A stretch of DNA of 64,000 bases, from contig CM072340.1 of assembly GCA_036874045.1 (NCBI GenBank), positions 7,951,001 to 8,015,000 on the forward strand. Reading direction: 5' to 3'. The notes beneath the pieces were generated by a model. It made no database searches and had not been told where the DNA came from. It saw only the letters and a program-made list of their open reading frames with translations. Below are positions 46,911 through 60,159 of the stretch, one piece after another. The position numbers and the translations under genes are program-made. Position 1 is the first letter of the stretch; each line of letters opens with the position of its first letter. This DNA is from Cymodocea nodosa. Lineage: Eukaryota; Streptophyta; Magnoliopsida; Alismatales; Cymodoceaceae.

Positions 46911-49169
46911 ATGGCTACTGGAAATGGTAATTTTTCTTTATCTGAAGGCCAAAATCTTAATCGTCCTCCTTTATTTGATGGAATACATTTTGAATATTGG
47001 AAATATAGGATGACTATTTTTCTTCAAAGTATAGATCATAAGTTGTGGTTCATGATTTCTAAACCATATACTCCGTTAACTACTCCTTATAATACTTGGA
47101 CAATTACTGAAAAAGAAAATGAAACTCTGAATGCTAAGGGCTTAAATATTTTATTTTGTGCATTGAGTTATGAACAGTTTAGTAAAGTGTCGGCATATAA
47201 ATCTGCTTATGAGGTGTGGCATGCATTAGAAGTTTCACATGAAGGTACTTCTCAAGTTAAAGAGACTAAAATAAACATGTTGATTCATAAGTATGAACTC
47301 TTTAAGATGCATGAGGACGAAAGTATTTCTAAGATGTTTTCTAGATTTCTTGATATCATAAACTCTTTGAAATGCTTAGGGAAAAATTTTGAACAGAAGG
47401 ATTTGGTAAGAGAAATTCTCAGATCCCCAAGTTCTAAATGGTCTCAGAAAGTAACATCAATTGAGGAATCACGAGATTTAAATGTTTGTACTATGAATGA
47501 ACTTATAGGAAACTTAACAGCTTATGAAGTTCAATTAAATGAATCATTGAGTCACAACAAACTAAAAATGAAGAAAGAAATAGCCTTCGAAATTAATTCA
47601 GATTCTGATATATCTACTGATTCTGAGGAGAATTTGATTTTGCTGACTAGGAAATTCAAGAAAGCATGGAAAGCTAGGAAACAGCAAAAGAACAAAAATG
47701 ATAAACCTTCAATGTCAAAATCACTGAATGACAAAAATTCTTCATCCAGAAAGTATTTATGTTACAACTATAAGAAACTTGGACATCTTTCTCCAGACTG
47801 TCCTATGAGGAAAAATGAAAAGCAAAGTACGAGAAATCAGAAGAAGACGGCTTAGAAAACTCAAAAAAAGTTTTACAAGAAAAAGGCTTTGAAGGTCACT
47901 TGGGATGACACGTCTGAAGAGTCTAAATCTGAGGAATAAGCATCAAAATCTTCATATTCAGAAGGAGAACAAGAGTTAGAAGGCATTGCTCATGTGTGCT
48001 TCATGGCAGATGAGTCTGAGGTAATATCTGATCTTGAAAGTCATTCAGATTTCAACTTTGATGAATTATTATGTGCTTATCATGCATTATTACAAAAACT
48101 AAAAGTATGTAAACTAGAAAATAAGAATATTAGAAAATCTTCATCCATTATGGAAGAAGAAAATTGTTTCCTGTCTACTACTTTAGAAAAGTTTAAATGT
48201 GATAATGACAATTATGCTAGAGATTTGCAAAAATTTAGATTTAATGAATGTATCTTGCATGAACAAATACAGAATATAAATGCTGAAAAATTAAAGATAG
48301 AATTTGAAAATGAAATGATGAGAAACTATATAAATGAACTTGAATTAGAGATAGGTAAATTAAAACTAAGAGAGCTAGATTTAAATTGTACCATTGAGAA
48401 ATGGAATTTAAGTCAAACTAAGTTGGACAAACTAAGTAGTACTCTTGCAGTGTCTTATAAATTTGGCTTAGGATTTGATTATCCTGAATATCCAGAATCT
48501 CAAGCCAATAAAGGATTTATTAGTTGCAATTCAAGTAAATCTAAGACTAAAATTCCTTTTATTATGAAACAAGGTAATAAATATGTAGAAGTAGGTACTT
48601 CAAGGGATGAATCATGCAGTAATAATATAAATCAATGTGATTTGTCAAATTGTACTTCTAACATGACTATAAATGTCTCTAAAAATCTTGTTTCTTGTTC
48701 TGGAAATTCAGTTTCTAATGTTTCTAAAATTTCAAACAATTGTAGTAAACTGAAAATACAGAAACCTAAGCATGTAATTCAATACACTGGTATTAGACCA
48801 ATTACTCATTCTGCATGTGATAAATCTGAAAATTTGTGTGCAGAAAAAGATTTTGTATGCACAGAAAATTCAAATACAAGTACAAAATCTTGGTATGAAC
48901 TTACTGAAATGTATGAGCATGACCAAAATAAATTAACATCTAATAAAAATCAGTTTGGTCTTGGTTATACTACATTTGAAAATAAAAAGAATGATTATAA
49001 GAGCAATAATGCTATATGTGAGTATGAAGCTAATGATAAATCAATAGTACTTACAACTAATAAGAATTTAAATGATAATGTTAAACTATTTTTAAACAAA
49101 AAGAAGAAATATGCATTTAATGAACTTGGTCCTCAACAACATTGGGTACTAAGAAAAAGTTTTTCTTAA
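46911..49169 (+). pseudogene. gag: gag of element E
   Basis: 752 codons in one frame from MATGNGNFSLSEGQNLNRPP to RKSFS and TAA (49167), with only two internal stops: TAG at 47853-47855 (CAG in the inner unit) and TAA at 47937-47939 (TCA). Domains: copia gag/UBN2 (residues 1-220), basic stretch, zinc knuckle at 284-297 reading CYNYKKLGHLSPDC with the second Cys replaced by Tyr, acidic stretch, coiled-coil-like region (~residues 405-510), Asn/Ser-rich tail. It forms the virus-like particle in living relatives. The following pol is in the same frame, after the TAA. Confidence 0.9.
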
Positions 49170-52100
49170 TTTGTGTTGCAGGAGGAAACAACATCAAAAT
49201 GGATCATGGATAGTGGAGCGTCAAGTCACATGACCGAACAGAAAAGTCTGCTACAAAATTTTACAAATACCATGAAAGGCAGTATAACATTTGGAAACAA
49301 AAGCAAAGATAAAATCATAGGTATGGGCAATGTTCAAATAACTCCAACTTGTGTTATTTCGAATGTACTATATGTAGAAAACCTAGGATTTAATTTGCTA
49401 AGTGTCATAAAACTAACTGAAAATGGATATTATGTAGTGTTTGAAGATAATGTATGCAAAATAATTGATAAAAATACAAATGAAATTAAGATTATTGCTA
49501 AAAGAAAAAGTTCTGTATGTATTTTATCTTTACCTTCTAGTGTAGTTGATTTAAATTCATGTTTGCTAGTTGAAACTAGTGATGCATATCTGTGGCATAG
49601 AAGGATTGGACATATAAATATGAAACTATTACATAAACTATCAAAAAAAAACATTTAGTGAGAGGTTTACCAAAGATTAAATACTCAAAGGATTTTATGT
49701 GTGATGCATGTGAGTTAGGTAAACTTCATAAAAACTCTTTTAAATCCAAAACTGATATTTCAAGCAAGAGAGTCTTAGAACTTATACATATGGATCTATT
49801 TGGACCAACAAGAATCATGAGTCTTGGTGGTAAACAGTATGTATTTGTTTTAGTAGATGACTTCTCTAGATACACTTGGGTATATTTTCTAGCATCTAAG
49901 ACAGAAGTTTTTGAAAAGTTTAAAAAGTTTTGCAATTTTGTTCAAAATGAACAGAGTGTCTCTATTCAAAAACTTAGGAGTGATCATGGAACTAAATTTG
50001 ATAATGATCAAATGGATAATTATTATAATGAGCATGGCATTGATCAAAGATTTTCTTTTTCAAGAGCACCGTGTCAAAATGGTGTTGTTGAGAGAAAGAA
50101 TAGATCACTTCAAGAAATGGCCAGAACTATGTTGAATGAACATAAGTTACCTCAAAATCTTTGGGCTGAAGTAGTAAATACAGCTTGTTATGTTATTAAC
50201 AGAAGTCATTTAAGACCTCATGTTAATAAAACTCCTTTTGAAATTATGTTTAATAGGGTTCCAAAAATTTCCTATATGAAACCATTTGGCTGCAAGTGTT
50301 TTATTCTTAATACTAAGGATAAAAGGGATAAATTTCAAGCCAAATCGGATGAAGGAATTTTTGTAGGTCACTCTACTAGAAGTAAAGCCTATAGAGTATA
50401 TAACAAGACTTCTAGGACTATTGAAGAAACCCTCCATGTAAGCTTCAATGAAAATTCTTTTAGAGAATCTCAATCTAAAGCTGATAATGATGATTTGATC
50501 AATCTTCCAAAAGAGTTAGAGATCAATAGAGAGATTGATGATTTATCTGAGAAAATAAAAATTATGAACTTAAATGATCAAACTAATGATGAAAGTGATG
50601 TACCTTCAGATGTTGATGAGAATATTAAGGAAAATCAGGGAAATTGGCGTTATTCTTCATCACATCCCATTACCCAAGTCATTGGTAATATTAATGAGGG
50701 AGTTAAAACTAGAGCTTTAGTAAATTAAAATAGTATGTGTATGTTTGTTTCTATGGTGGAACAAAGAAATACACAAGAAGCATTATCTGATGAAAATTGG
50801 ATAGTGGTAATGCAAGAAGAACTAAATCAATTCATCAGAAATGATGTATGAGAATTAGTCTCTCCACCAGAAAATCAGTCCATAATAAGTACAAAGTGGA
50901 TCTTTAGAAACAAAACTAATGAAATTGGTCAAGTTATAAGGAATAAAGCTAGATTAGTTGCACAAGGATATACATAGGAAGAAGGATTAGATTATGATGA
51001 ATATTATTGGCCTATGCTTTTTATATGGATTTTAAATTATATCAAATGGATGTAAAGAGTGCATTTCTAAATGGTTTAATTAATGAAGAAGTCTATGTAA
51101 AACAACCACCTGGATTTGAAGATATTAAAAATCCTGACTTTGTGTATAAATTGAAGAAAGCCTTATATGGTTTGAAGCAAGCACCTAGATCATGGTATGA
51201 AAGATTGTCTACTTTTTTAATAGAAAAAGGCTATATCATGGGAAAAGTGGATCATACTCTATTTATTAAGAGAGATGGTAAAGATCAGATTGTTGTTCAA
51301 ATATACGTGGATGATATAATCTTTGGAGCAACCTCTAATAATTTGATAAAAATATTCTCTAAAGAGATGACTAATCAGTTTGAAATGAGTATGATAGGAG
51401 AACTTTCATATTTTCAAGGACTTCAAATTAAGCAAATGGATAAAGGTATATTTTTAAATCAGGAAAAATATGTAGATGAAATGCTTAAGAAATTTAATTT
51501 TAATGATACAAGGATTCGAGGAACTCCTATGAGTAATTCTTTAAAGTTAGATATTGATGACATAGGAAAATCCATAGATCAAAAAAAATACAGAAGTATG
51601 ATTGGTTCTTTACTTTATTTGATTGCTAGTAGACCTGATATTATGTTTGCTGTGTGTGTCTATGCTAGATTCCAATCTAATCCTAAAGAATCACACTTAA
51701 ATGCAATTAAAAGAATATTTAGTTATATACAAGGAACTAAAAATTTCAGACTGTATTATTCTAAGGATAGTTTAATAGATCTTATAGGATATACTAATGC
51801 TGATTATGTAGGATCTAAATCTGATAGAAAGAGTACCAGTGGCACATGTGAATTATTGGGAAATAATTTGGTGTCATGGTTTAGTAAAAAGCAAAACTGT
51901 GTAGCACTTTCTACTACAGAAGCTGAATATGTTGCTGTTGTACTGTGTTGCACTCAGATTCTGTGGATAAGGCAAACTTTAGAAGATTTTGGATTATCTT
52001 ATGATACAACTGAGATTTATTGTGACAATAATTCTGCAATAAATCTTTCCAAAAATCTTGTATTACATTCTAGAGCAAAGCATATAGAGGTTAGACATCA

Positions 52101-52254
52101 TTTTCTAAGAGATAACGTAATTAAAGGAAAAATTGAATTAGAATTTGTGTCTAGTAAAAATCAATTTGCTGATATATTTACAAAACCTCTAAACGAAAAT
52201 ACATTCTGCAACATTAGATTAAATTTAGGTATTTGTAGGCTATGTGATGTGTAA
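49170..52254 (+). pseudogene. pol: pol of element E (protease, integrase, RT, RNase H)
   Basis: Protease: KWIMDSGASSHMTEQ with intact DSG. Integrase: WHRRIGH ... CDACELG finger, D in HMDLFGP, D in RSDHGTKFD, E in NGVVERKN. RT: YQMDVKSAFLNG, LYGLKQAPRSWYERL, and YVDD at 51304-51315. RNase H: YTNADYVGSKSD (first D of the usual DAD is N), ALSTTEAEYV, CDNNSAINLSK, ending ICRLCDV at TAA 52252. Breaks: an extra A in an A-run near 49645, TAA at 50726, TGA near 50850 (TGG), TAG near 50977, and a short deletion near 51003 at the start of the RT core. Lineage call from the RT and gag type: Sirevirus-like. Confidence 0.92.
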
Positions 52255-53853
52255 AATGCTTAAACTCCACATAAAAAAAAGAAGATAAATATTATTGATG
52301 ATGTTGTTCACCTCATAGATATTATATACTTATCATAAATATCTAAAGTAATATCTAAACTGCTGCTTAAGATACTGTGTATTTATTTTAAAATCATAGT
52401 AGTATCTTAAGGATTTTAAGTAGTTTATCAATTTTAATGGTTTTTACGATTTTAAGTGGAAGTGTAAATGAAAAACATTAAATACTTTTGAAATTCTGAA
52501 ATTTTGATTAAATGTTTTCTTTGAATCAAGGAAAATGCTTATGATCATGTATAAATTTGACTTAATTGATTAAACTTGTAGAATAAGTTATATGTAACTC
52601 ATCTTAAACTATTAATCAAAAGTATAAGCTTATTGAAACTGATTCATATTCTCAGTACAATCATAGAAGTAAAAATTGTATGAGATTTGTGTTTTATTGC
52701 ATCTGTATTAATGGAATACATATATACTATGCTTAAAATGAAAAGTACTTACAAAGTGAAAATCTTTGAGAGTTTATTGATCGGTTTGATCACGAGCCTT
52801 TTGTACTTGAGCAGATAGGTATGTAAGGATTATTGTCCTCAAAAAGGATTCTTTAAATCTGGCAACCTAAGGTCTAGATCAGATCTAAGATTGTTGACTG
52901 AAAGCTCATTACACAGGTACATTAGAAAGCTCTTGTATGATTCAAGCTTTTCAAACTAACTTTTAAAGAAAATTATCAATATTTACTATTTCGAAAAAAA
53001 AAAAAAATTGTTGTTTCATTAATTACAGATATCTTTGAATCACATATAGTTTTTACCAATATGACTACTGATTTATTGAATCAACATTAGTACTTTTGAA
53101 AATGTTTATTTGAGATACATTCTTTTATTCTCCTTGAATTAATCACATTGAGTTCAAAGTTGTGTTTTGATTCATATACAGTAGGAATTGATTCTGGAAA
53201 TCATTTTTGATGATATCAGAATAACGGAAGTCTCTAAAAAGAAAATTTAAAAGTATAGTTATACTTAACATCTATTGTCACTACAAGTATATTTTGTATT
53301 TTGATTGAATATATTTGAAGTATATTTGTAGGGGGAGGATTAACAATGTCGAAAACAGATTAATATAATTCAGAATACAAATCTTGGTTAATCTGAATTA
53401 ATGTCCTCTTAAAATCTTGATGAAATAATTTACAAAGACAAACAAACTATTTTAGATTCAAAGGACAAAAATGTTCGCATAATTTAAAATGTTCTTAGGA
53501 TAATGTTAAGTTTAGCATGTGTGTTGCTTTCGGAACGTTTCAGTTGGAAGCATTCGAAACTTGTTTAAGTGTACTAACTAGACGTTATGTTAGATAAGGT
53601 AACGTGTAAAACTGCCTCTAGATAGCGTTTTACTTGTTAGGTTAGTTAACTCAACGAGTTATACTTAAATATTTCGGGTACCTTGATTGAATAACCTTTA
53701 TTCAATATTTATTTAATATCTAAACCCGACTTCTCTTCACGTTGAATTATTCGCCTAAAACCCTATTTAAACACTTATTACATGGGCACTTAGGTTATTT
53801 GTAAACTTTGTCAAGAAAATATTTCCCGCTTGTTACTGTTACAACCTACGATG
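52255..53853 (+). promoter_or_regulatory. Non-coding region between pol and aORF of element E
   Basis: 1.6 kb. 52300-53400 is homologous to the gypsy UTR (43990-45010). Polypurine-like GTAGGGGGAGGA at 53328-53339. Then a promoter-like part: CGGAACGTTTC and GGAAGCATTCGAAAC motifs, GTTAGTTAACTCAACGAG at 53641-53658, and TATTTAAACACTT at about 53764-53776, some 80 bp before the aORF ATG. No gene. Confidence 0.6.
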
Positions 53854-56124
53854 ATGGTCTCCAAGTTCTACAAAGGTCGTGGTAGAGGAAAAGGCAAAAG
53901 CATAGGAGATGCAATAGGAAAAGAAATAGAGAATAATGAAGTCCCACGCACTTGGTTCAAGAAAATATTTCGAGTGGGCAAAAGGTTAGCAGAAATTTAT
54001 AGTGAATATTTCTTTCCTGAAGGCATACTGAATGAAGTTAGACAAGAACTCCAAAATACTGATGCAAATATTACATACATGGGTATTCTTAGTAAATTTG
54101 ATAGAGAATACAGAATGAAATGTGCTGAGATTGCATTTCTCAAGCAGTATGCAAATTATTTGGAAAAAGATGTAAGTTCTTCAACTAGAACTCCTCAAAT
54201 ACCAATAAACGGTACTACACTACATGCATTTGAGGAAGAGCATGAATCAGCTATCCCTACCCTTTTATATTCAAAACAAGTACAATCAAATATTGTTGTA
54301 GACAAAACAAAAGTTGACAGTCTACGAAAGGTCGTTGCAATAGAAAGTTCCTTGGAAGAATTAAAGTAGAAAACTTTTATGCAGCAAGTTGAAAAGAAAA
54401 CAGTAATACTTGAAGAGAAGAAACAGAAATGTTATAGAAGAAGAAAAGTCAGAAAAATTATGTCTAAGGAAACAAAGTCTATTGAAAAAGGAAAATCAGA
54501 TGAAAATTTATTTCCAAAGGACAATGTATGTCTAGACATTGTACCTTATTATGCATTTGATAAACTCATCAGTTCCGAACACACTGAAACTGATGAAGAT
54601 AATGAGACTTTATTTTCCCTTGCTAGAAAGCTTGAAAAGAAATACATGTCAAATATGAGCTCAAGTTTTTCTATTAGTACAAGTCCTGATGATACAGAAA
54701 TTAACTAATCCGAGCATCAGGCACCTGACATTGAACAAGTTATTGCAGATATAATTGACAATGTTGAGGTAGTAACTAGTTCACAGGCTGAATTGTCTAG
54801 AGTAGCAGATATTGAAAATGTTAAGACTCCAAAAGAGCTAAAAGTTAACCAACCTTCTTCAGAATCTATAGGAGTAGAGTCTGAGAATTCACAACATGAC
54901 TCAATGGAAATATCTATTGAACAAAATGAACAATTACAGATAGATACACCGGTTGTAGAATTTGTGGAAAAATTGAACTCTAAAGATTCTATAGAGACTG
55001 AACAGATGAATGTTGAGCATATTGAAGATGTTCCTAACACTATTGAAGTTGAAGAATCAAGCTTACTTGAGCAACTTCAAGATAATATTTTGGAAGAAGA
55101 ACAACATGGCATTCATTTTGAAGAAGAGGTTCCTAAAGATGAATTAAACTCTGAATCACGGCTTCAGGTATCACCTTCTTTGTGTACAGTATTACGAATT
55201 CAAGGTAATTCAATTCATTTTAGATCTGAAGAAGCATTGCAGAAATACTATAATCTGATTACATGTCAGATTCTGCATGCTCGTCCAATAAAGTTCAGAA
55301 ATTTGATGGTAATAAGAGATCTATTTGAGTTTCAAGGCCTCATTCAATTCTTGCCAATAGGAACGAAATGGAAGCAATACACAGAGCTTATTGCAACTTT
55401 TTATAGCAATCTAGTCAAGAATGGAAATTTTTTGAAAACTCAAATAAATCAACAAGAGTTTATATTGTCTCTTGTGTTAATTTTTGAAGTTTTAGGATTA
55501 AAGGTTGAAGGTGTTGTTCTTACGATCAGATTTGACATGATTAGACAACTGGAATGGAACATTCAATCTTTATCAAAAATTCCAGATGTATATTCTGAAA
55601 TGAGATTAATGGAAAATCTAAATGTAGAGGCAAGGTTTATTGCAAATATATTACATGCAAATTTATTTCAGAGAGTTGGACACAATTTGAAAGTCAGTAG
55701 AAGTTGTTTATATGCAACTTATGGCCTGCTGAATAGAATTCAAATCAATTGGTTTGATGTTTTTACTTCTCAACTACAGCATATGAGTTCAAAGTTATTT
55801 TATGGTGATGCTGTATGTAGAATCCTTGCAAGCCAATTGAATTTATCCGACTGGCCCTCTGAAACTAAAGGCATGAGAGCATTTAGTGTTAAAGATTTGC
55901 AAAAATTCTAGGCCATGCATAAACCTCAATGACAACAACAACAACAACCAGATTATCTAGACCATATACAACAACAACAACAAAGTTATTCAATTCAAGT
56001 AGAACAGCAAACCCAACTACCTCCTAACTTAGATGTAGTGCTTAATGACATCAAAAATGATATTAGGCATCTAAGAGATAAAATATGTAATGCTATAAAT
56101 TATATACTTAGTAGGGGTCGATAA
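53854..56124 (+). pseudogene. aORF of element E
   Basis: 756 codons from MVSKFYKGRGRGKGKS to LSRGR and TAA (56122), one frame throughout. Internal stops: TAG 54367-54369 (CAG in the block copy), TAA 54706-54708 (shared with F), TAG 55909-55911 (CAG in F), TGA 55930-55932 (CGA in F). Basic N-terminus, acidic Glu/Ser-rich middle (residues ~290-440), then the domain with RDLFEFQGLIQFLP, WKQYTELIATFYSNLVKNG, FEVLGLKVEGV, FIANILHANLFQRVGHN, LLNRIQINWFDVF, KLFYGDAVCRILASQL, and a Gln-rich stretch before a short C-terminal helix. This matches the 'putative plant transposon protein' pattern. No signal peptide or membrane helix. Function unknown. Confidence 0.8.
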
Positions 56125-56605
56125 CTATTTTTGTTTGTTTCTGAATACAAAATGTATTGTTTGTATTACTTGTTTGATTCATTGAACAATACATTTTTCT
56201 GTAAATGTGTTCAATTATTATTCTTGTTTATAGAAAGAGTTGTTGTAAATATATCTCGTATATATATTCTTTGTAATTATCTTTTTGATTAATGACAAAA
56301 AGGGAGAGAAATATTATAAAAAGATGATTATGATCTTAATTGCATATATTATAAAGGGAGATGATATTTAAATGGTTTCTAACAGATGATAATGAGAAAA
56401 CTGATACATATATAATTATTGGCATCTGAGAGTTTTAGTTCTAAGAGGTAAAATTTACACAAACAATAGAAATAAGCTTAAGTGAACCTAAGTCAATAAA
56501 CAAGTTTGTTGAATTAAGAGTTAACCCAACAAAGGTGCTTTGTTGAGTTAAACATATTTCATAATTGATTTAATATGGTTTTGTCATCATCAAAAATGGG
56601 GAGAT
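56125..56605 (+). other. 3' untranslated region of element E with polypurine tracts
   Basis: GACAAAAAGGGAGAG at about 56294-56308 and CAAAAATGGGGAGAT at 56591-56605, directly before the LTR. The pair mirrors 4333-4346 and 4638-4652. Confidence 0.7.
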
Positions 56606-58310
56606 TGTTGAGTATTTTGTTTTGATGATGTGTGCTCAATGAAAATAATCATATTTGCTCAATTACTATTGCTTGTGAAAAGAAATTAAAATCATCAATT
56701 AAAACAGAAAAAGCTTACTAGCATAAATACTTGTCTGTATTGCATCTAAAGTTAATAACTAGTCGTTTCGTTGCATTAATTTCTCATTTAACTAAACGTT
56801 AAGTTAACGTGTGCTTTTATTGAAAAGCATGATATGTTTTAAAGTTATATCTTCTGTATCATGAACAATACACGTTTAGATAACTTGTTAAGTTAGAGTT
56901 TTGTTTGTATAGAGGTCACGTGATAACTCGTTAAGTTAGAGGCTTAAAGGTTAAATAGGTCACGTGATAACTCGTTAAGTTAGTGAGTAAAAGAAGAGAC
57001 GAACTCGTTAAGTTAGTGTTATACATGTGGTGAAATTATAAGTTACAAATGTTGTATTGTATCACGTGAGGTGCACATGTTTAACTCGTTAAGTTAACGT
57101 AACTAAATGCGTTGAGTTGCTATATTGAACACTAAGGCAACGCGTTAGGTTAGCGTTATAAACTTAAGTTGTTACTTTTGCACGTGATGAAATTCTTATT
57201 ATAAAAACATTTTTTTATTACTGAATCGGTGAGTTAAAGTTTTTTCGAAGACTTACAGTCACAACTATCTGAAAGGTAACTTAAGTTATGTTTTCAAGTC
57301 TTGACACGTGTCTCACTAGTTTTATGGTATAAAGAGTTTTTCAGTGGCTTACAACCGTAACTATCTGAAACTTAAACTATTTTCGGTGAGTTATCGTTTA
57401 ACCTTTCGAAAGAAAGGCTAAGCTGGTTCGTTGAGTTAGCGTGACACCATGGATTTAGTTCGTTGAGTTAGCTACAGTACTTGTCACGTGAAATGGCACA
57501 TGAGGAACTCGTTAAGTTAGAAACGTTAAGTTATATTTATATACTTGTGTTACTCGTTTAGTTAACATTAAAGTAACGACTTCTTATTACGCTTGATGAA
57601 AGATTTTGGACGAGAAAGTTTATTTTGCAGAAAATTTTTCAGAGGTCCAAGACTGATGATTAAAGAAAATTTGAAATATAAACGTGGGTCAGAACGTGTG
57701 TTTCGATGAAGGAAAAAGAAAAGACGTGGAGAAGTGGAAAACTGGTAGTGATTAAACGCGAAGGATATGCATGAAATGAAGATACAGTATAAAAGGCATA
57801 GAATTCTTGGTGATCAAACTATCCCTGCACACCAAAAGAAAAATCTTTTTTAGGGATCAAAAACACCTCTTCAAGGAAAATCTCTTAAGTGGAAGAAAAT
57901 TCAGTGAAGAAGAAAAAGGTATTATTTATGTCATTGAATATTTAAAGTATCAAAAGAAAGCAAATTCGATGAAGCAGAGAAAGACAAGATATTCATCAAT
58001 GAAGAATTGCTGAAGAAGAAGAAGAAGAAGAAAGATCTCAAACAGGGAGAAATGTTTTAAATTTTGTAAATTAGTTTTCTCTATTTGTAGTTATGAAATT
58101 GTTTAGATGATACATGGTATCGAGATATAATTGCATCTACAATTTCTAAGGAGAATTGAATTGCATATTATAATTGAAACCTTGAATAAAAATGATTTTA
58201 TGAAAACAATGTCTCGATTTATTTTTTGAGTTTTAAAGTTTCAATTATATTTTAGAAAATATTAAAAATACACAATTGACCCCCCTCTTGTGTAGCCATA
58301 TGATCCTACA
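56606..58310 (+). repeat. 3' LTR of element E
   Basis: 1705 bp, TGTTGAGTATTTTG ... TGATCCTACA. It carries a ~95-bp extra unit (about 57255-57365) containing a second TTACAACCGTAACTATCTGAA hairpin-type copy. It is followed at once by RNase H sequence of copy F. Confidence 0.9.
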
Positions 58311-58561
58311 ATACAACTGAGATTTATTGTGATAGTAGTTCTACAATAAATCTTTCCAAAAATCTTGTATTACATTTAAGAGCAAAGCATATAGAGGTTA
58401 GACATCATTTTCTAAGAGATAACGTAATTAAAGGAAAAATTAAATTAGAATTTGTGTCTAGTAAAAATCAATTAGCTGATATATTTACAAAACCTCTAGA
58501 TGAAAATACATTCTACAACATTAGATTAAATTTGGGTATTTGTAGGCTATGTGATGTGTAA
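58311..58561 (+). pseudogene. RNase H C-terminal fragment of copy F
   Basis: Starts inside the gene at TTEIYCDSSSTINLSKNLVL, runs in one frame to LEFVSSKNQLADIFTKPLDE and LGICRLCDV, and ends at TAA 58559-58561. It matches 52005-52254 of E. Everything upstream of this point in F is missing, replaced by the 3' LTR of E. Confidence 0.9.
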
Positions 58562-60159
58562 AATTCTTAAACTCCATATAAAAAAAAGAAGATAAATATT
58601 ATTAATGATGTTGTTCACCTCATAGATATTATATACTTATCATAAATATTTAAAGTAATATCTAAACTGGTGCTTAAGATACTATGTATTTATTGTAAAA
58701 TCATAGTAGTATCTTATTGATTTTAAGTAGTTTATCAATTTTAATGATTTTTACGATTAAGTGGAAGTGTAAATGAAAAACATTAAATACTTCTAACATT
58801 CTGAAATTTTGATTAAATGTTTTTCTTTGAATCAAGGAAAATGCATATGATCATGCATAAATTTGACTTAATTGATTAAACATGTAGAATAAGTTATATG
58901 TAACTCATCTTAAACTGCTAATCAAAAGTATAAGCTTATTGAAACTGATTCATATTCTCAGTACAATCATAGAAGTAAAAATTGTATGAGATTTATATTT
59001 TATTGCATCTGTATTAATGGAATACATATATATTGTGCTTAAAATAAAAAGTGCTTACAAAGTGAAAATCCTTGAGAGTTTATTGATCAGTTTGATCACG
59101 AGTCTTTTGTACTTGAGCAGATAGGTATGTAAGGATTGTTGTCCTGAAAAAGGATTCTTTAAATCTGGCAACCTATGGTCCTGATCAGATCTAGGATTGT
59201 TGACTGAAAGCTCATTACACGGGTACATTAGAAAGCTCTTGTATGATTCAAGCTTTTCAAACTAACTTTTAAAGAAAATTATCAATATTTACTATTTTGA
59301 AAAGAAAAAAAAAAATTGTTTCATTAATTACAGATATCTTTGAATCACATATAGTTTCTACAAATATGACTACTGATTTATTAAATCAACATTAATACTT
59401 TTGAAAACATTTATTTGAGATACATTCTTTTATTCTCCTTGAATTAATCATATTGAGTTCAAAGTTGTGTGTTGATTCATATACAGTGGGAATTGATTCT
59501 GGAAATCATTTTTGATGAAGTCAGAATAACGAAAGTTTCTGAAAAGAAAATTTAAAAGTACATTTATACTTAACATCTATTGTCACTAGAAGTATATTTT
59601 GTATTTTGATTGAATATTTTTGAAGTATATTTGTAGGGAGAGGATTAACAATGTCAAAAACAGATTAATATAATTCAGAATACAAATCTTGGTTAATTTG
59701 AATTAATGTCCTCTAAAAATCTTGATGAAATAATTTAAAAAGACAAACAAACTATTTTAGATTCCAAGGACAAAAATGTTCGAATAGTTTACAATGTTCT
59801 CAAGATAATGTTAAGTTTAGCATGTGTGTTGTTTTTAGAACGTTTTAGTTGGAAGCATCCAAAAATTGTTTTAAGTGTACTAACTAGATGTTATATTAGA
59901 TAAGGTAACGTGTAAAACTACCTCTAAACAACGTTTTACTCGTTAGGTTAGTTAACTCAACTAGTTCTACTTGAATATTTCAGGTACCTTGATTGAATAA
60001 ACTTTATTCAATATTTATTTAATATCTAAACCCGACTTCTCTTCACATTGAGTTATTCGCCTAAAACCCTATTTAAACACTTACTACATGGGCACTTAGG
60101 TTATTTGTAAACTTTGTCAAGATAATCTTTCCCGCTTGTTACTATTACAACCTGCGACG
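58562..60159 (+). promoter_or_regulatory. Non-coding region between pol and aORF of copy F
   Basis: Colinear with 52255-53853, including the AAGCTTTTCAAACTAAC block near 59250, a GTAGGGAGAGGA polypurine-like tract near 59633 and the TATTTAAACACTT box at about 60070. No gene. Confidence 0.7.

Larger units (their letters stand above)
45155..58310 (+). mobile_element. Element E: Sirevirus-like Ty1/copia retrotransposon, most complete copy
   Basis: 5' LTR 45155-46710, primer site, gag, protease-integrase-RT-RNase H, non-coding region, aORF, polypurine tract, 3' LTR 56606-58310; 13.2 kb. Left flank is TTTAG, right flank ATACA, so no target duplication. The right neighbour is RNase H of a second copy, F. 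The two LTRs differ by indels of about 60 and 95 bp. Confidence 0.9.

Noticed and set aside
55930..56000. CAA repeats as a functional polyglutamine expansion
   Set aside because: The run varies in length and is broken by a stop in this copy; it is a low-complexity part of the aORF tail.
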